Below are positions 35,127 through 43,780 of a stretch of DNA of 45,774 bases, one piece after another (the stretch's first letter is position 1; each line of letters opens with the position of its first letter). The DNA comes from Desulfobulbaceae bacterium (GTDB lineage: Bacteria; Desulfobacterota; Desulfobulbia; Desulfobulbales; VMSU01), in assembly GCA_013792005.1 (NCBI GenBank), contig VMSU01000174.1, positions 1-45,774 of the forward strand, given 5' to 3'. The translations under genes and the position numbers were made by a program. The notes beneath the pieces were generated by a model, which was not told where the DNA came from, did no database searches, and was given only the letters and a program-made list of their open reading frames with translations.

Positions 35127-36707
35127 TCAATGTCCCACCTTCTTGATCTGTTTGGCATAGTCAAAATCCGGATCATGAGGTGGAATGTGACAGTGCAAAC
35201 ATACCGAAGGACTCGGTGTGCTGACCATGGCATTGCCCTTTGGCGCTACGGCGTGACCTCGCCCTGCACCATGGCATGATTCACACCCCACCCCTCTTAG
35301 ATATTCAGGCAGAGACAATGCCTCCTTACCTTGAGCCATGGACATACCAGTAACATGACACGGCAAACACTCCGGGTTGAATTGCTGTCGAGCCTTCTCC
35401 AAGGTCTTAAAAGCCATAGCATGAGGTGTTTTCAACCAGGCTGCGCGCTGAGCGCTGTGACACTGTCCGCACCCCGTACTCCCGAGATAGAGCTGACTGA
35501 CAGGAGCAGATGGTTCCATCTTGCTCTGTTGTTGACCCAAGGAATTAACCGCCTCTTTAAGACGAGTGACTATCTCAAGCACCTCAGGCTGGTCAGGCAG
35601 GCTGACTTCCATGGGCACAAATCGGTTGCGGTACGTCGCAGGCTGCCCATTGGTTGCCACATCCTTCTTTATCTCTATAGTCAACTTATCTATGTCACTC
35701 ACAAATTCACGCTCTCTCCCCTGCAGGAGATGGTATGTATTTAATTGATCAGGGCGATTGCGCAGGGCGATTTCAGGATCTTTCTCCTGCCGAAATTGTA
35801 GAAGATGAAAACGAACCTGCTCCAGAGCCTCTTTTTTACGGATCAAAGCTTCTCCCTTCTGGTTGTCCCACCATTTGCTCGGTTGCCAATCGATCTCCAT
35901 GACTCCAAGCTGCTTGCCTTGCGACCCGACACTCACAACTACCGTATTATTGATCGGTTCAGGGGTGATAGAGTTTGCTGAAACCCCGGACTGAATGATC
36001 AAATGAACGGTCTTGTACCTTTCAGCTATACGTTGATTATCTGCAACAGGGAGGTTGGACAAAATAACAACCAGATCGTGTTTCTTACTGACTTTAACGA
36101 GCAATTCGGGCAGAACCTGATCCCAAGGCAGGATCATGGCATCTTCAGTGGCGGGGAGTATCGCCGGTCCGGTCAGACCTATCACTCCAACCTTAACATC
36201 ACCCGCCTTCAAGGTCACACCAGGCCGAACAATTAATTTCTTCGTCGATCTGGTCACGAGATTAGCGCTGACCCACACAAACTTCGATTTCTTACGCAAC
36301 GATTGCAGAAAAGGAATACCCGCAGCAAGATCTTTTCCTCCAACCGCAACCGCATCGTAGCCCATAACGTCATAAGCCTCAACAATGGCTGCGGCCCTCA
36401 ACGTACCAAGCGTCTCCTGGCCAGGAAGAGTGACAGCGCCACCCTTAAACAACAGGTCTCCCGCATCCAGAGTGAGATGAGACCTGGCCTCATCCTTAGT
36501 GGCAATGGCATTCAACTGAAAGGCTTTCTTGGACAGACCGCCCAACTGATGGCTATGTCAGCCGCAGGGCTCCGTCTCGCCATGGACATCGTTGGAATAA
36601 AATATCATCAAATCAAGATCTTGCCCAACTGACACTACCGGACAGACACAAACAAGCAACATAACAAGAATGATACGTTCTATGGCATATACAAAGATCT
36701 TCATCAT
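35127..36707 (-). CDS. Probable selenoprotein: secreted metallophosphatase-like domain fused to tetrahaem cytochrome c
   Basis: The gene reads through one in-frame TGA (36560-36558) at codon 50, read here as selenocysteine; about 526 residues. From ATG 36707 there is a signal peptide (RIILVMLLVCVCPVVSVG), then YSNDVHGETEPCG, the UGA codon, HSHQLGGLSKKA. This is the first motif of the 5'-nucleotidase/UshA-like fold (Asp40-x-His42), with Cys48-Gly-Sec50 where family members, as I recall, carry Pro-Cys-Gly-Cys. The second motif LDAGD follows (81-84). GGKD (123-126) stands where Asn-His is usual, so phosphatase activity may be lost. Four haem sites lie at 413-417 (CGQCH), 447-451 (CLPCH), 475-479 (CESCH) and 503-507 (CLHCH), in a cytochrome c554-like pattern. 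Secretion is predicted. No good ribosome site is seen, and a MITE lies 19 bp upstream. A frame starting TTG at 36545 would lose the signal peptide and is rejected. Confidence 0.85.
36529..36560 (-). promoter_or_regulatory. Predicted bacterial SECIS element following the UGA codon
   Basis: The UGA (36560-36558) is followed 18 nt later by a hairpin TTGGGC-GGTCT-GTCCAA (36545-36529): a 6-bp stem with one G-U pair and a GGTCT loop. The spacing and the loop sequence match what I recall of the E. coli fdhF SECIS, which recruits SelB with Sec-tRNA. Confidence 0.8.
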
Positions 36708-36726
36708 TTTTATTCAGTTAAATTTT

Positions 36727-36901
36727 GACAATTTCGCAAAAAGGTAGTCGATGTCTAAGCAAAAGGGCCGATATACAGGTAAGCGAGCGAAGAGAGACTC
36801 CGAGGCGCAGTGTGCTTTTGCGAATGAGGCCACACATATGGTGTGCCGAATGAGCAAAAGTGCGCTGCAACGCAGTAGATCGGGCTTTTTGCGACGCCAT
36901 C
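36727..36901 (-). mobile_element. MITE-like element, family C, copy 2 (175 bp, 7-bp target duplication)
   Basis: This is an inverted copy of the element at 8179-8354: read on the minus strand it starts GATGGCGTCGCAAAAAG and ends CTTTTTGCGAAATTGTC. AAATTTT flanks it on both sides (36720-36726 and 36902-36908), a 7-bp target duplication unrelated to that of copy 1. Its centre contains the near-palindrome GGCACACCATATGTGTGGCC. It lies directly upstream of the selenoprotein gene. Confidence 0.92.
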
Positions 36902-36908
36902 AAATTTT

Positions 36909-37561
36909 CATTACAATATCAGACTGAAGAAGATAGAAAAAAACCTGCAGTTAGTAGTATGTTCATACCGAAAGATCTTCTTTGCCTGACCTTCAAACCA
37001 ACCACCTGGCGGCTGCAATTTTATCAGTATCTTTTTTCCTTAAGAATAACAACATAGGTGTCACTGCACATGAAAATGATCCTCCATGATAGCATGCGCC
37101 AATTAAAAAATTCAACCGAATAGAGACGTCCTTTTACTCCTTTACCCTTAACACCCCACATCGAACAAACAATTTCACAACCTCGATTTGACTATGATTT
37201 CGTAACCATTCAGCATCTTCAACACCACTTGGCACTTTCAATCCCGAGGTTCTAGAAAATTCTGGCCCCCCTGATGAATGGTTCAATTAATTCATATAAA
37301 TTTTATCGTATTTACAAAAAACTAGATATTATTCTAAACTTCGTTTACATTTATTAGTTTAAAAAGGTTGTTTTTTGTTGTTTTGAATATTTTCAACACC
37401 TTAGGCATCATCAAACATACCCCTATACTTTCAGCGTACGAGAGTGTTGAGTACTCGACGGTCTTCCCACTTCGACTCCTCGCCTCAAGAAACCACACCA
37501 TTTAATTAATTATTCCTCATAACTTTCACTCTTACTTAAAAAATAAGCAAAGGAGAAATCT
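36909..37561. other. AT-rich non-coding region upstream of por
   Basis: No gene is supported in these 650 bases. A weak promoter candidate is TTTACA at 37311-37316 and TAAACT at 37335-37340 with an 18-bp spacer; another TATACT lies near 37423. The long leader and divergent neighbour suggest room for regulation, but I recognise no operator. Confidence 0.4.
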
Positions 37562-40500
37562 ATGTCCCGAAAAATGGTCACCATTGATGGAAACCAGGCC
37601 TGTACCCATGTAGCTTACGCAACCAGTGAAATCATCACCATCTACCCTATTACCCCTTCGTCATCGATGGCTGCCGAAGCCGACTCCAAGGCAACAGCCC
37701 TTCAGGAGAATATCTGGGGTTCCGTGCCGGCTGTTACCCAAATGCAATCAGAAGGCGGCGTGGCCGGCGCTCTGCACGGCTCTCTGACTACAGGCGCCAT
37801 GTGCACCACCTTTACCGCCTCACAGGGCCTGCTGCTCATGCTCCCCAATATGTTCAAGATCGCCGGGGAATTGACTTCGACTGTCTTCCATATCTCCGCC
37901 CGGGCTTTGGCCGGCCAAGGACTATCGATTTTCGGTGACCATAGCGACGTCATGGCCGCCCGCCAAACTGGCTGGGCAATGCTCTGCTCACAAAACGTTC
38001 AAGAGTGCCAGGATATGGCCTTGATCTCAACCCAAGCCACTCTCAAGAGCCGCATCCCCTTCATGCACTTCTTTGACGGTTTCCGAACCTCACATGAAAT
38101 TCAGAAGGTCGAGCAACTCACCTATGACGACATGAACGCTATCATCGACGAAGATCTGTTGATTGCCCACCGCCTTCGTGGCTTGACCCCAGATCATCCA
38201 ATGATTCGCGGCACCGCCCAGAATCCTGATGTCAATTTCACTGGCCGCGAGACCGCCAACAATTTCTACAGCGCTTGCCCTGCCATCGTTCAAGACACCA
38301 TGGACAAGTTTGCAGCGATCACTGGCCGCCAGTACCACCTGTTTGACTATCACGGAGCGCCTGACGCTGAAGAAATTGTCATCATGATGGGTTCTGGTGC
38401 CGAGACTGTTGCCGCCACCATCGACCACCTCATTTCCACTGGCAAAAAGGTCGGATTAATGATCGTCCGTCTATTCCGGCCGTTCGACTGCAAAGCAATG
38501 GTCAACTCAATTCCAAGCACTGTCAAGAAGATTACCGTTCTTGATCGCACCAAAGAGGCCGGATCCGTTGGTGAGCCCCTTTACCTTGATATCCGCGCTG
38601 CTATAGGCGAGGCTGTTGAATCATGCCGGACCAACTGTCAGCCATTGATCCTTGGCGGCCGTTACGGCTTAGGTTCCGCTGAATTCACCCCAGCCATGGT
38701 CAAGGCAGTTTTTGACAACATGTCCTCATGGGCCCCCAAGAACCACTTCTGCGTCGGGCCAAACGATGACGTTGCCTTTACCAGTTTAAACTATGACCCC
38801 TCGTTTAACATCGAAGGAGCTGATGTCTACCGTGCTATGTTCTACGGCTTAGGTTCAGACGGCACTGTCGGAGCAAACAAGAACACCATCAAGATCATTG
38901 GCACCGAGACTGACAACTCAGCCCAAGGTTACTTTGTTTACGACTCAAAAAAATCAGGTTCGATCACCACCAGCCACCTGCGCTTCGGCAAGAATCCAGT
39001 AGTTGCCCCCTACCTGATCAATAAAGCAAACTTCATCGCCTGCCACAACTTCACCTTCCTTGACAAATACGACATGCTGTCCAATCTGGAAGTCGGCGGC
39101 ACTTTCCTGCTGACCACAAACTTTGACGCCAAGTCTATCTGGAAGCAATTACCTGCCAAAGTTCAACAGCAGATGATCGACAAGAAGACCAAATTTTATG
39201 TGATCGATGCGATCAAATTGGGTCATGCCATCGGTCTTGGCGCCCGCATCAACATGATCATGCAGACCGCCTTCTTCCTGATCTCCGGAATCCTTACCAA
39301 GGAAGAAGCGATCAAGGCCATCAAGGGCGCAATCAAGAAAACCTATGGCAACAAGGGCGAAAAGATCGTCAAGATGAACTACGATGCAGTTGACGTTGCA
39401 GTGAGCAATATCACCGAGGTCAAGATCCCGAAAACGATCAGTGGCCACGAATTGCCCCTTACCGTACCGGCCGATGCTCCCACGTTTGTACAGGAAGTTA
39501 CCGCCACCATGATCCAGGGCAAGGGCGACAGCTTGAAGGTCTCTCAGATTCCGAACGACGGCACCTGGCCAACCGCCACCACCCAGTATGAGAAACGCAA
39601 TATCGCCGTTTCAGTACCGGAATGGCTTCCAGAAAACTGCATTCAGTGCGGACGCTGTTCACTGGTATGTCCACACGCAGCTATTCGGCTGAAGATCGTC
39701 AAAACCGCTGACCTCAAGAAAGCGCCCAAGACCTTTAAAACCGTTGACGCCGTCGGCAAGCAGTTCGAAGGTCGTAAAGCCACTATCCAGGTCTTCACTG
39801 AAGACTGCTGCGGCTGCACCCTGTGTTTTGAGGCCTGCCCGGCCAAAACCAAGGCTCTGCAGATGATCCCCAACACCGAACCTCTGCGCGTCACCGAAGC
39901 AGCCAACGTCAAATACTTCCTCAGCCTGCCCGAAATCAGCCCGGCAGAGATTGATCCGTCCACGGTCAAAGGCAGTCAGCTCATGCGACCCTTGTTCGAG
40001 TTCTCAGGCGCTTGCGCCGGCTGCGGCGAGACTCCTTACATTAAACTGGTCACTCAGATGTTTGGGGACCGGATGATGATCGCCAATGCCACCGGTTGTT
40101 CGTCGATCTACGGGGGCAACCTGCCGACTACCCCTTACTGCAAGGACGCCAAAGGTCGCGGACCGTCCTGGGCAAACTCCCTGTTCGAGGATAACGCCGA
40201 ATTTGGTCTTGGCATGCGCAACACTGTCAGCAAAATGGCATCTCAAGCGATTGAATTACTGGGCAAGGCTGTCAACGAAAAACTCATCACCAAGAAAATT
40301 GCGAGCGACATTATCGACGCCTCGCAAAAATCACAGACCGAAATTGATACCCAACGTGAGCGGGTTGCAAAACTCAAAGATACTCTGGCAGGATCTAATT
40401 CAATTATCGTTAAACGGCTTCTCCCCATTGCCGATTTCCTGGTTAAAAAATCAGTCTGGATCTTTGGTGGCGATGGTTGGGCATACGATATCGGCTACGG

Positions 40501-41104
40501 TGGTCTTGATCACGTCTTAGCTTCAGGTGAAAACGTTAATGTCCTGATCATGGACACTGAAGTTTACTCAAACACCGGTGGTCAGATGTCCAAGTCCACT
40601 CCTCGCGCTGCCACTGCTCAGTTCGCTGCCGGTGGAAAGAAAATGCCTAAGAAGGATATCGGCATGATCTTCTCCACTTACGGCAACGTCTATGTCGCAA
40701 AAATCGCCTTTGGCGCCAATCCAGGTCAAGCCGCCAAGGCTATCGCCGAAGCCGAGGCTTATAATGGTCCATCTCTGATCATCGCCTACTCACACTGCAT
40801 CAACCACGGCATCAACATGACCAAGGGCCTTGATCAGCAGAAGAAAGCCGTTGAATGCGGACATTGGCCGCTGTACCGTTTCAACCCGGAACTTGAGAAC
40901 GAAGGCAAAAACCCGCTTCACATCGACTCCAAGGCCCCATCTATTCCGTTCGCGGAATACGCCTTGAATGAAAACCGTTACCGAGCGTTGAAACTTACTA
41001 ACCCGAGCATGGCCGATGAGTTGATGGCACTGTCACAGAAGGACGTTGAGAAAAGCTGGAAATTCCTTGAGGGTCGTGCCAAGGCCCTTGAGCCAACCAA
41101 CTAA
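37562..41104 (+). CDS. por: Pyruvate:ferredoxin (flavodoxin) oxidoreductase, single-chain
   Basis: The enzyme converts pyruvate and CoA to acetyl-CoA and CO2, reducing ferredoxin; it is central to anaerobic carbon flow and is often called nifJ. The 1180 residues hold all domains of the homodimeric form: the N-terminal domain (YPITPSSSMAAEAD), the CoA-binding and gamma regions, a two-cluster ferredoxin domain (CIQCGRCSLVCPHAA, then CCGCTLCFEACPAK), a further cluster with GACAGCGETPY, and the thiamine diphosphate site GGDGWAYDIGYGGLDHVL with TEVYSNTGGQ. AAAGGAGA lies about six bases before ATG 37562. A strong terminator at 41286 ends the unit. Confidence 0.98.
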   Translation: MSRKMVTIDGNQACTHVAYATSEIITIYPITPSSSMAAEADSKATALQENIWGSVPAVTQMQSEGGVAGALHGSLTTGAMCTTFTASQGLLLMLPNMFKIAGELTSTVFHISARALAGQGLSIFGDHSDVMAARQTGWAMLCSQNVQECQDMALISTQATLKSRIPFMHFFDGFRTSHEIQKVEQLTYDDMNAIIDEDLLIAHRLRGLTPDHPMIRGTAQNPDVNFTGRETANNFYSACPAIVQDTMDKFAAITGRQYHLFDYHGAPDAEEIVIMMGSGAETVAATIDHLISTGKKVGLMIVRLFRPFDCKAMVNSIPSTVKKITVLDRTKEAGSVGEPLYLDIRAAIGEAVESCRTNCQPLILGGRYGLGSAEFTPAMVKAVFDNMSSWAPKNHFCVGPNDDVAFTSLNYDPSFNIEGADVYRAMFYGLGSDGTVGANKNTIKIIGTETDNSAQGYFVYDSKKSGSITTSHLRFGKNPVVAPYLINKANFIACHNFTFLDKYDMLSNLEVGGTFLLTTNFDAKSIWKQLPAKVQQQMIDKKTKFYVIDAIKLGHAIGLGARINMIMQTAFFLISGILTKEEAIKAIKGAIKKTYGNKGEKIVKMNYDAVDVAVSNITEVKIPKTISGHELPLTVPADAPTFVQEVTATMIQGKGDSLKVSQIPNDGTWPTATTQYEKRNIAVSVPEWLPENCIQCGRCSLVCPHAAIRLKIVKTADLKKAPKTFKTVDAVGKQFEGRKATIQVFTEDCCGCTLCFEACPAKTKALQMIPNTEPLRVTEAANVKYFLSLPEISPAEIDPSTVKGSQLMRPLFEFSGACAGCGETPYIKLVTQMFGDRMMIANATGCSSIYGGNLPTTPYCKDAKGRGPSWANSLFEDNAEFGLGMRNTVSKMASQAIELLGKAVNEKLITKKIASDIIDASQKSQTEIDTQRERVAKLKDTLAGSNSIIVKRLLPIADFLVKKSVWIFGGDGWAYDIGYGGLDHVLASGENVNVLIMDTEVYSNTGGQMSKSTPRAATAQFAAGGKKMPKKDIGMIFSTYGNVYVAKIAFGANPGQAAKAIAEAEAYNGPSLIIAYSHCINHGINMTKGLDQQKKAVECGHWPLYRFNPELENEGKNPLHIDSKAPSIPFAEYALNENRYRALKLTNPSMADELMALSQKDVEKSWKFLEGRAKALEPTN

Positions 41105-41120
41105 ATATTAATTCTATTAG

Positions 41121-41227
41121 GTAACTGTCCAGTAGTGCCACATCTGCGTTGTTATCGGCTTGCTCATGTGCGAAAAGCACACATCGCAGGCCGATGCCTA
41201 GCATCTGCGGCACTGCTGAACAGTTAC
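41121..41227. repeat. Structured repeat, family B, copy 3
   Basis: This 107-bp element lies between por and its terminator, in the opposite orientation to copies 1 and 2. Outer arms GTAACTGTCCAGTAGTGCCA and GGCACTGCTGAACAGTTAC pair. The inner hairpin (TTGCTCATGTGCGAAAAGC, then ACACATCGCAGGCC) matches copy 2 inverted. It is shorter because the AAGCGA motif of copies 1 and 2 is missing. Confidence 0.82.
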
Positions 41228-41285
41228 GGTTCTGGGCTTCGGCACCTTTCTGGGTCAGAAGGTGGATAGTTACTCTATTAGTAAC

Positions 41286-41328
41286 AAAAAAAGGCGGCGG
41301 TTCCTCTTGGAACAGCCGCCTTTTTTTG
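41286..41328 (+). terminator. Rho-independent terminator of por
   Basis: AAAAAAAGGCGGC, then GTTCC-TCTT-GGAAC, then GCCGCCTTTTTTT form a long stem with a four-base loop and a clean T-run. It lies 180 bp after por, beyond repeat B copy 3. Confidence 0.95.
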
Positions 41329-41413
41329 TTGTCAGACAGGCCGGCTAAGATATTCATTAAGTTCTCGATCAGGAATAATCTCAGCTTACCTTCCAATAGA
41401 CAATAGTTACAGG

Positions 41414-41435
41414 GATAACTTGTCACCAAGTTATC
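41414..41435. promoter_or_regulatory. Perfect 9-bp inverted repeat upstream of the GGDEF regulator
   Basis: GATAACTTG and CAAGTTATC flank a four-base spacer, about 100 bp before the gene at 41537. It could be an operator for a dimeric repressor or a small leader hairpin. A possible -10 box TATACT lies at 41477-41482, but no good -35 is seen. Confidence 0.45.
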
Positions 41436-41536
41436 TGCTTAAGGAATTTTTATAGAATTTTTTTTTAATGCTATGCTATACTGACAGGTACTAAGGTCCT
41501 TGACCTCAAACCTCCACAAGAACACTCTCTAAGCTT

Positions 41537-42943
41537 ATGGTTAATACAGAACAGCAACAACAAAAAATCCTCATCGTCGAAGATCAAGTTGATGCCCAAG
41601 CATGGTTGCGCGACAATGCCACAGCCATTGGTTTCGACGCAGAGATTTGTTCTTCTGGAGAGGCTGCCTGGGCCTTATTTAACAATGACTGTTATCGCCT
41701 AGTTATCATCGAATGGAACTTACCTGCCGATACAAGCCGTACTCTTTGCCGACAGATCAAATCATCTCCTGTTGGCGGTTATTGCACCATCCTCATGATC
41801 GCAAATCAAGTCAATTCTATCGACCAGACCACTGCTCTCATGGCTGGGGCCTGCTACTGCATGGACCAACCGGTCATGACATCACAAATTGCTGACTGGC
41901 TCGCCATTGCCAAACGTAGTATGTCGGAACGCCTAGCCATTGAACAAACAGTAAAATCCATTGATCGGTACAAACTTGAACTGGAAGACGTAAACTCACA
42001 ACTTGAAGGGTCCATAGAACACGCAAATCAATTAGCCATGGATGCGGAAAGGGCGTATATCGAAGTCAATCAGATCTTCAAGACCGTGGCTGGCGGGATC
42101 GCTTTAGTCAACAATGACTTCGAAATCATCCGCAACAACGAAACCTTTCTAAAAATGGCCAATACCACCGCTGATCAGGTCAAAAGCCGCAAGTGTTACG
42201 AGGCGTTCCACTCCACCCTCTGCAACACACCAGAGTGTCCTCTGACGAGAATAAATAATGGCGAAAAACGGGTTGAAAGCCAAATCGAAAAGCAAGATAT
42301 AAACGGTGAGACGATCTATTACAGCATCGTCTCCACCCCATTTCGTGGCTTGGTGGGAGAACTGCTGGGAATGGTCGAGCACATCACCGACATCACAACC
42401 AAGGTCAAGGCAGAAATACTGCTTAAGGAGAGTGAGAGCCGTTACAAAGAACTCAGCATTGTCGATGAATTGACAGGTCTCTTCAATAAACGCCATTTCA
42501 ACGAGACCCTGCGGAATGAAACCGACCGATCAAGACGGTATAACCGCCCTCTATCCATGATCATTATGGACATCGACAACTTCAAACACTTTAATGACAC
42601 CTTCGGTCATGCTGAGGGAGACAAAGTTTTGTCCGTCATGGGGAAGATTATCACCCAAAGCATCAGAACCATTGACCGAGGTAATCGCTATGGCGGGGAA
42701 GAATTTACCGTCATCCTGCCAGACACAACAGCAGAAGAGGCGATTTTTGTGGCGGAACGGATCAGACAAACCTTTGCAGCGACGGATTTTTTTCCCCAGC
42801 AGGGCGAAAAGGTTAACAAGACCGTTAGTCTCGGCATCACCCAATTTCTAACCGAGGACACACCAAACAGTCTCATCAAACGCGCCGATAGAAATCTTTA
42901 TCAAGCCAAGGAGTCCGGCAAAAATTGCTACGTGCTGACATAA
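41537..42943 (+). CDS. Diguanylate cyclase with pseudo-receiver and Cys-rich PAS domain
   Basis: It probably makes cyclic-di-GMP from two GTP. The 468 residues begin with a receiver-like domain (10-125) in which the phosphoacceptor Asp is Glu59 (VIIEWNLP) and the conserved Lys is Gln111 (MDQPV), so ordinary phosphorylation is unlikely. A coiled coil follows, then a PAS domain (about 178-290) with the cluster Cys220, Cys229, Cys234 (CYEAFHSTLCNTPECPL), which might bind metal or sense redox state. The GGDEF domain (about 305-468) is intact: DELTGLFNKRHF, MDIDNFKHFND, GGEEF (386-390), and the inhibitory RxxD site RTID (377-380) five residues before it. It is a single gene, convergent with the RlpA-like gene. 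Confidence 0.92.
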   Translation: MVNTEQQQQKILIVEDQVDAQAWLRDNATAIGFDAEICSSGEAAWALFNNDCYRLVIIEWNLPADTSRTLCRQIKSSPVGGYCTILMIANQVNSIDQTTALMAGACYCMDQPVMTSQIADWLAIAKRSMSERLAIEQTVKSIDRYKLELEDVNSQLEGSIEHANQLAMDAERAYIEVNQIFKTVAGGIALVNNDFEIIRNNETFLKMANTTADQVKSRKCYEAFHSTLCNTPECPLTRINNGEKRVESQIEKQDINGETIYYSIVSTPFRGLVGELLGMVEHITDITTKVKAEILLKESESRYKELSIVDELTGLFNKRHFNETLRNETDRSRRYNRPLSMIIMDIDNFKHFNDTFGHAEGDKVLSVMGKIITQSIRTIDRGNRYGGEEFTVILPDTTAEEAIFVAERIRQTFAATDFFPQQGEKVNKTVSLGITQFLTEDTPNSLIKRADRNLYQAKESGKNCYVLT

Positions 42944-42982
42944 CCTGAGGATGAGGCGTCAAGCCCACATCTCTTCCCTGAA

Positions 42983-43780
42983 CTATCTCGCAATAACAAA
43001 TGACCCGGGATAGCGTCGCTGCCAATCTAGCTCTTCAGACTTCGCAACATCAAGACTGCACCCAACCCACACCTGCACCCTGTAGTAGCGGGTACCGTCT
43101 GCTTGATCATATACCTGGGCAATGGCCTTACTCCCTTGGCTTACCATGACCTCCTTCAAACGATTCGCATTATCCCTGCTGGTGAAGGCGCCGATCTGAA
43201 CGTAAAATTCTCCCTCGTTGAAATCCCGCGACGACACAAAACGATTCCTGACCTGACCTCTCACCAAAGTTCGTTCCGCCTCGCCCAAGGCAGTCACTCT
43301 GACCTTGGCAGTACCCGGACCATCAACTCCAAGCGCTCTCGCTCCACCCAGGCTCAAGTCAATAACACGTTCCTTAGCAAAAGGTCCCCTGTCGTTAACC
43401 CGCAGCACGATCTCCTTGCCATTGGTCAAATTTTTAACCAGGACCCTGGTGTTCATCGGTAAAATCTTATGAGCGGCGGTAAGGCCCCTCATATCATATG
43501 TTTCGCCATTAGAGGTCTTTCTTCCATGAAATTGCGGTCCGTACCAGGAGGCCACCCCAATCTCCTCATATCCATAGGCAGAAGGAATCGGATAATAGGT
43601 CTTGCCGTCAATTGTATAAGGCCGCTGAGTAGGAGGAACATAACGGACAGCAGACTCCTTTCGCGAAGGAACTGGCAACGACTTCGGCTGAGGCGTATAA
43701 CTGTAAGGCACCTTGCTCGCGCAGCCATGAAGCATGACAGCAACAACAAACAACGTAATGATTACAGTATATTTTCTCAT
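42983..43780 (-). CDS. rlpA: RlpA-like lipoprotein with SPOR domain
   Basis: RlpA proteins are envelope lipoproteins related to lytic transglycosylases that cut naked glycan strands at the septum. The 265-residue product has a signal peptide with lipobox MLHGC (Cys20), a Pro-rich linker, and a double-psi beta-barrel: GVASWYGPQFHGRKTSNGE, LTAAHKILP, and NDRGPF with its catalytic Asp. A C-terminal SPOR domain (about 188-265, FYVQIGAFTSRDNANRL) binds denuded peptidoglycan. The ATG overlaps the stop of the cytochrome gene (ATGA), so the two are translated together. Confidence 0.92.
   Translation of the reverse strand: MRKYTVIITLFVVAVMLHGCASKVPYSYTPQPKSLPVPSRKESAVRYVPPTQRPYTIDGKTYYPIPSAYGYEEIGVASWYGPQFHGRKTSNGETYDMRGLTAAHKILPMNTRVLVKNLTNGKEIVLRVNDRGPFAKERVIDLSLGGARALGVDGPGTAKVRVTALGEAERTLVRGQVRNRFVSSRDFNEGEFYVQIGAFTSRDNANRLKEVMVSQGSKAIAQVYDQADGTRYYRVQVWVGCSLDVAKSEELDWQRRYPGSFVIAR

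Noticed and set aside
35127-36545. Cytochrome gene starting at TTG 36545 as a complete gene
   Set aside because: It would lack a signal peptide though it has four haem sites, which need export, and lacks the first metal motif; both appear in frame just upstream of the UGA.
36558-36560. The UGA as a simple nonsense mutation or sequencing error
   Set aside because: Not excluded, but less likely: it falls exactly at an expected Cys, reading frame is intact on both sides, and a GGTCT-loop hairpin follows at the right distance.
37311-37340. Firm promoter call for por
   Set aside because: TTTACA-18-TAAACT is only a moderate match in an AT-rich region where such matches arise by chance.
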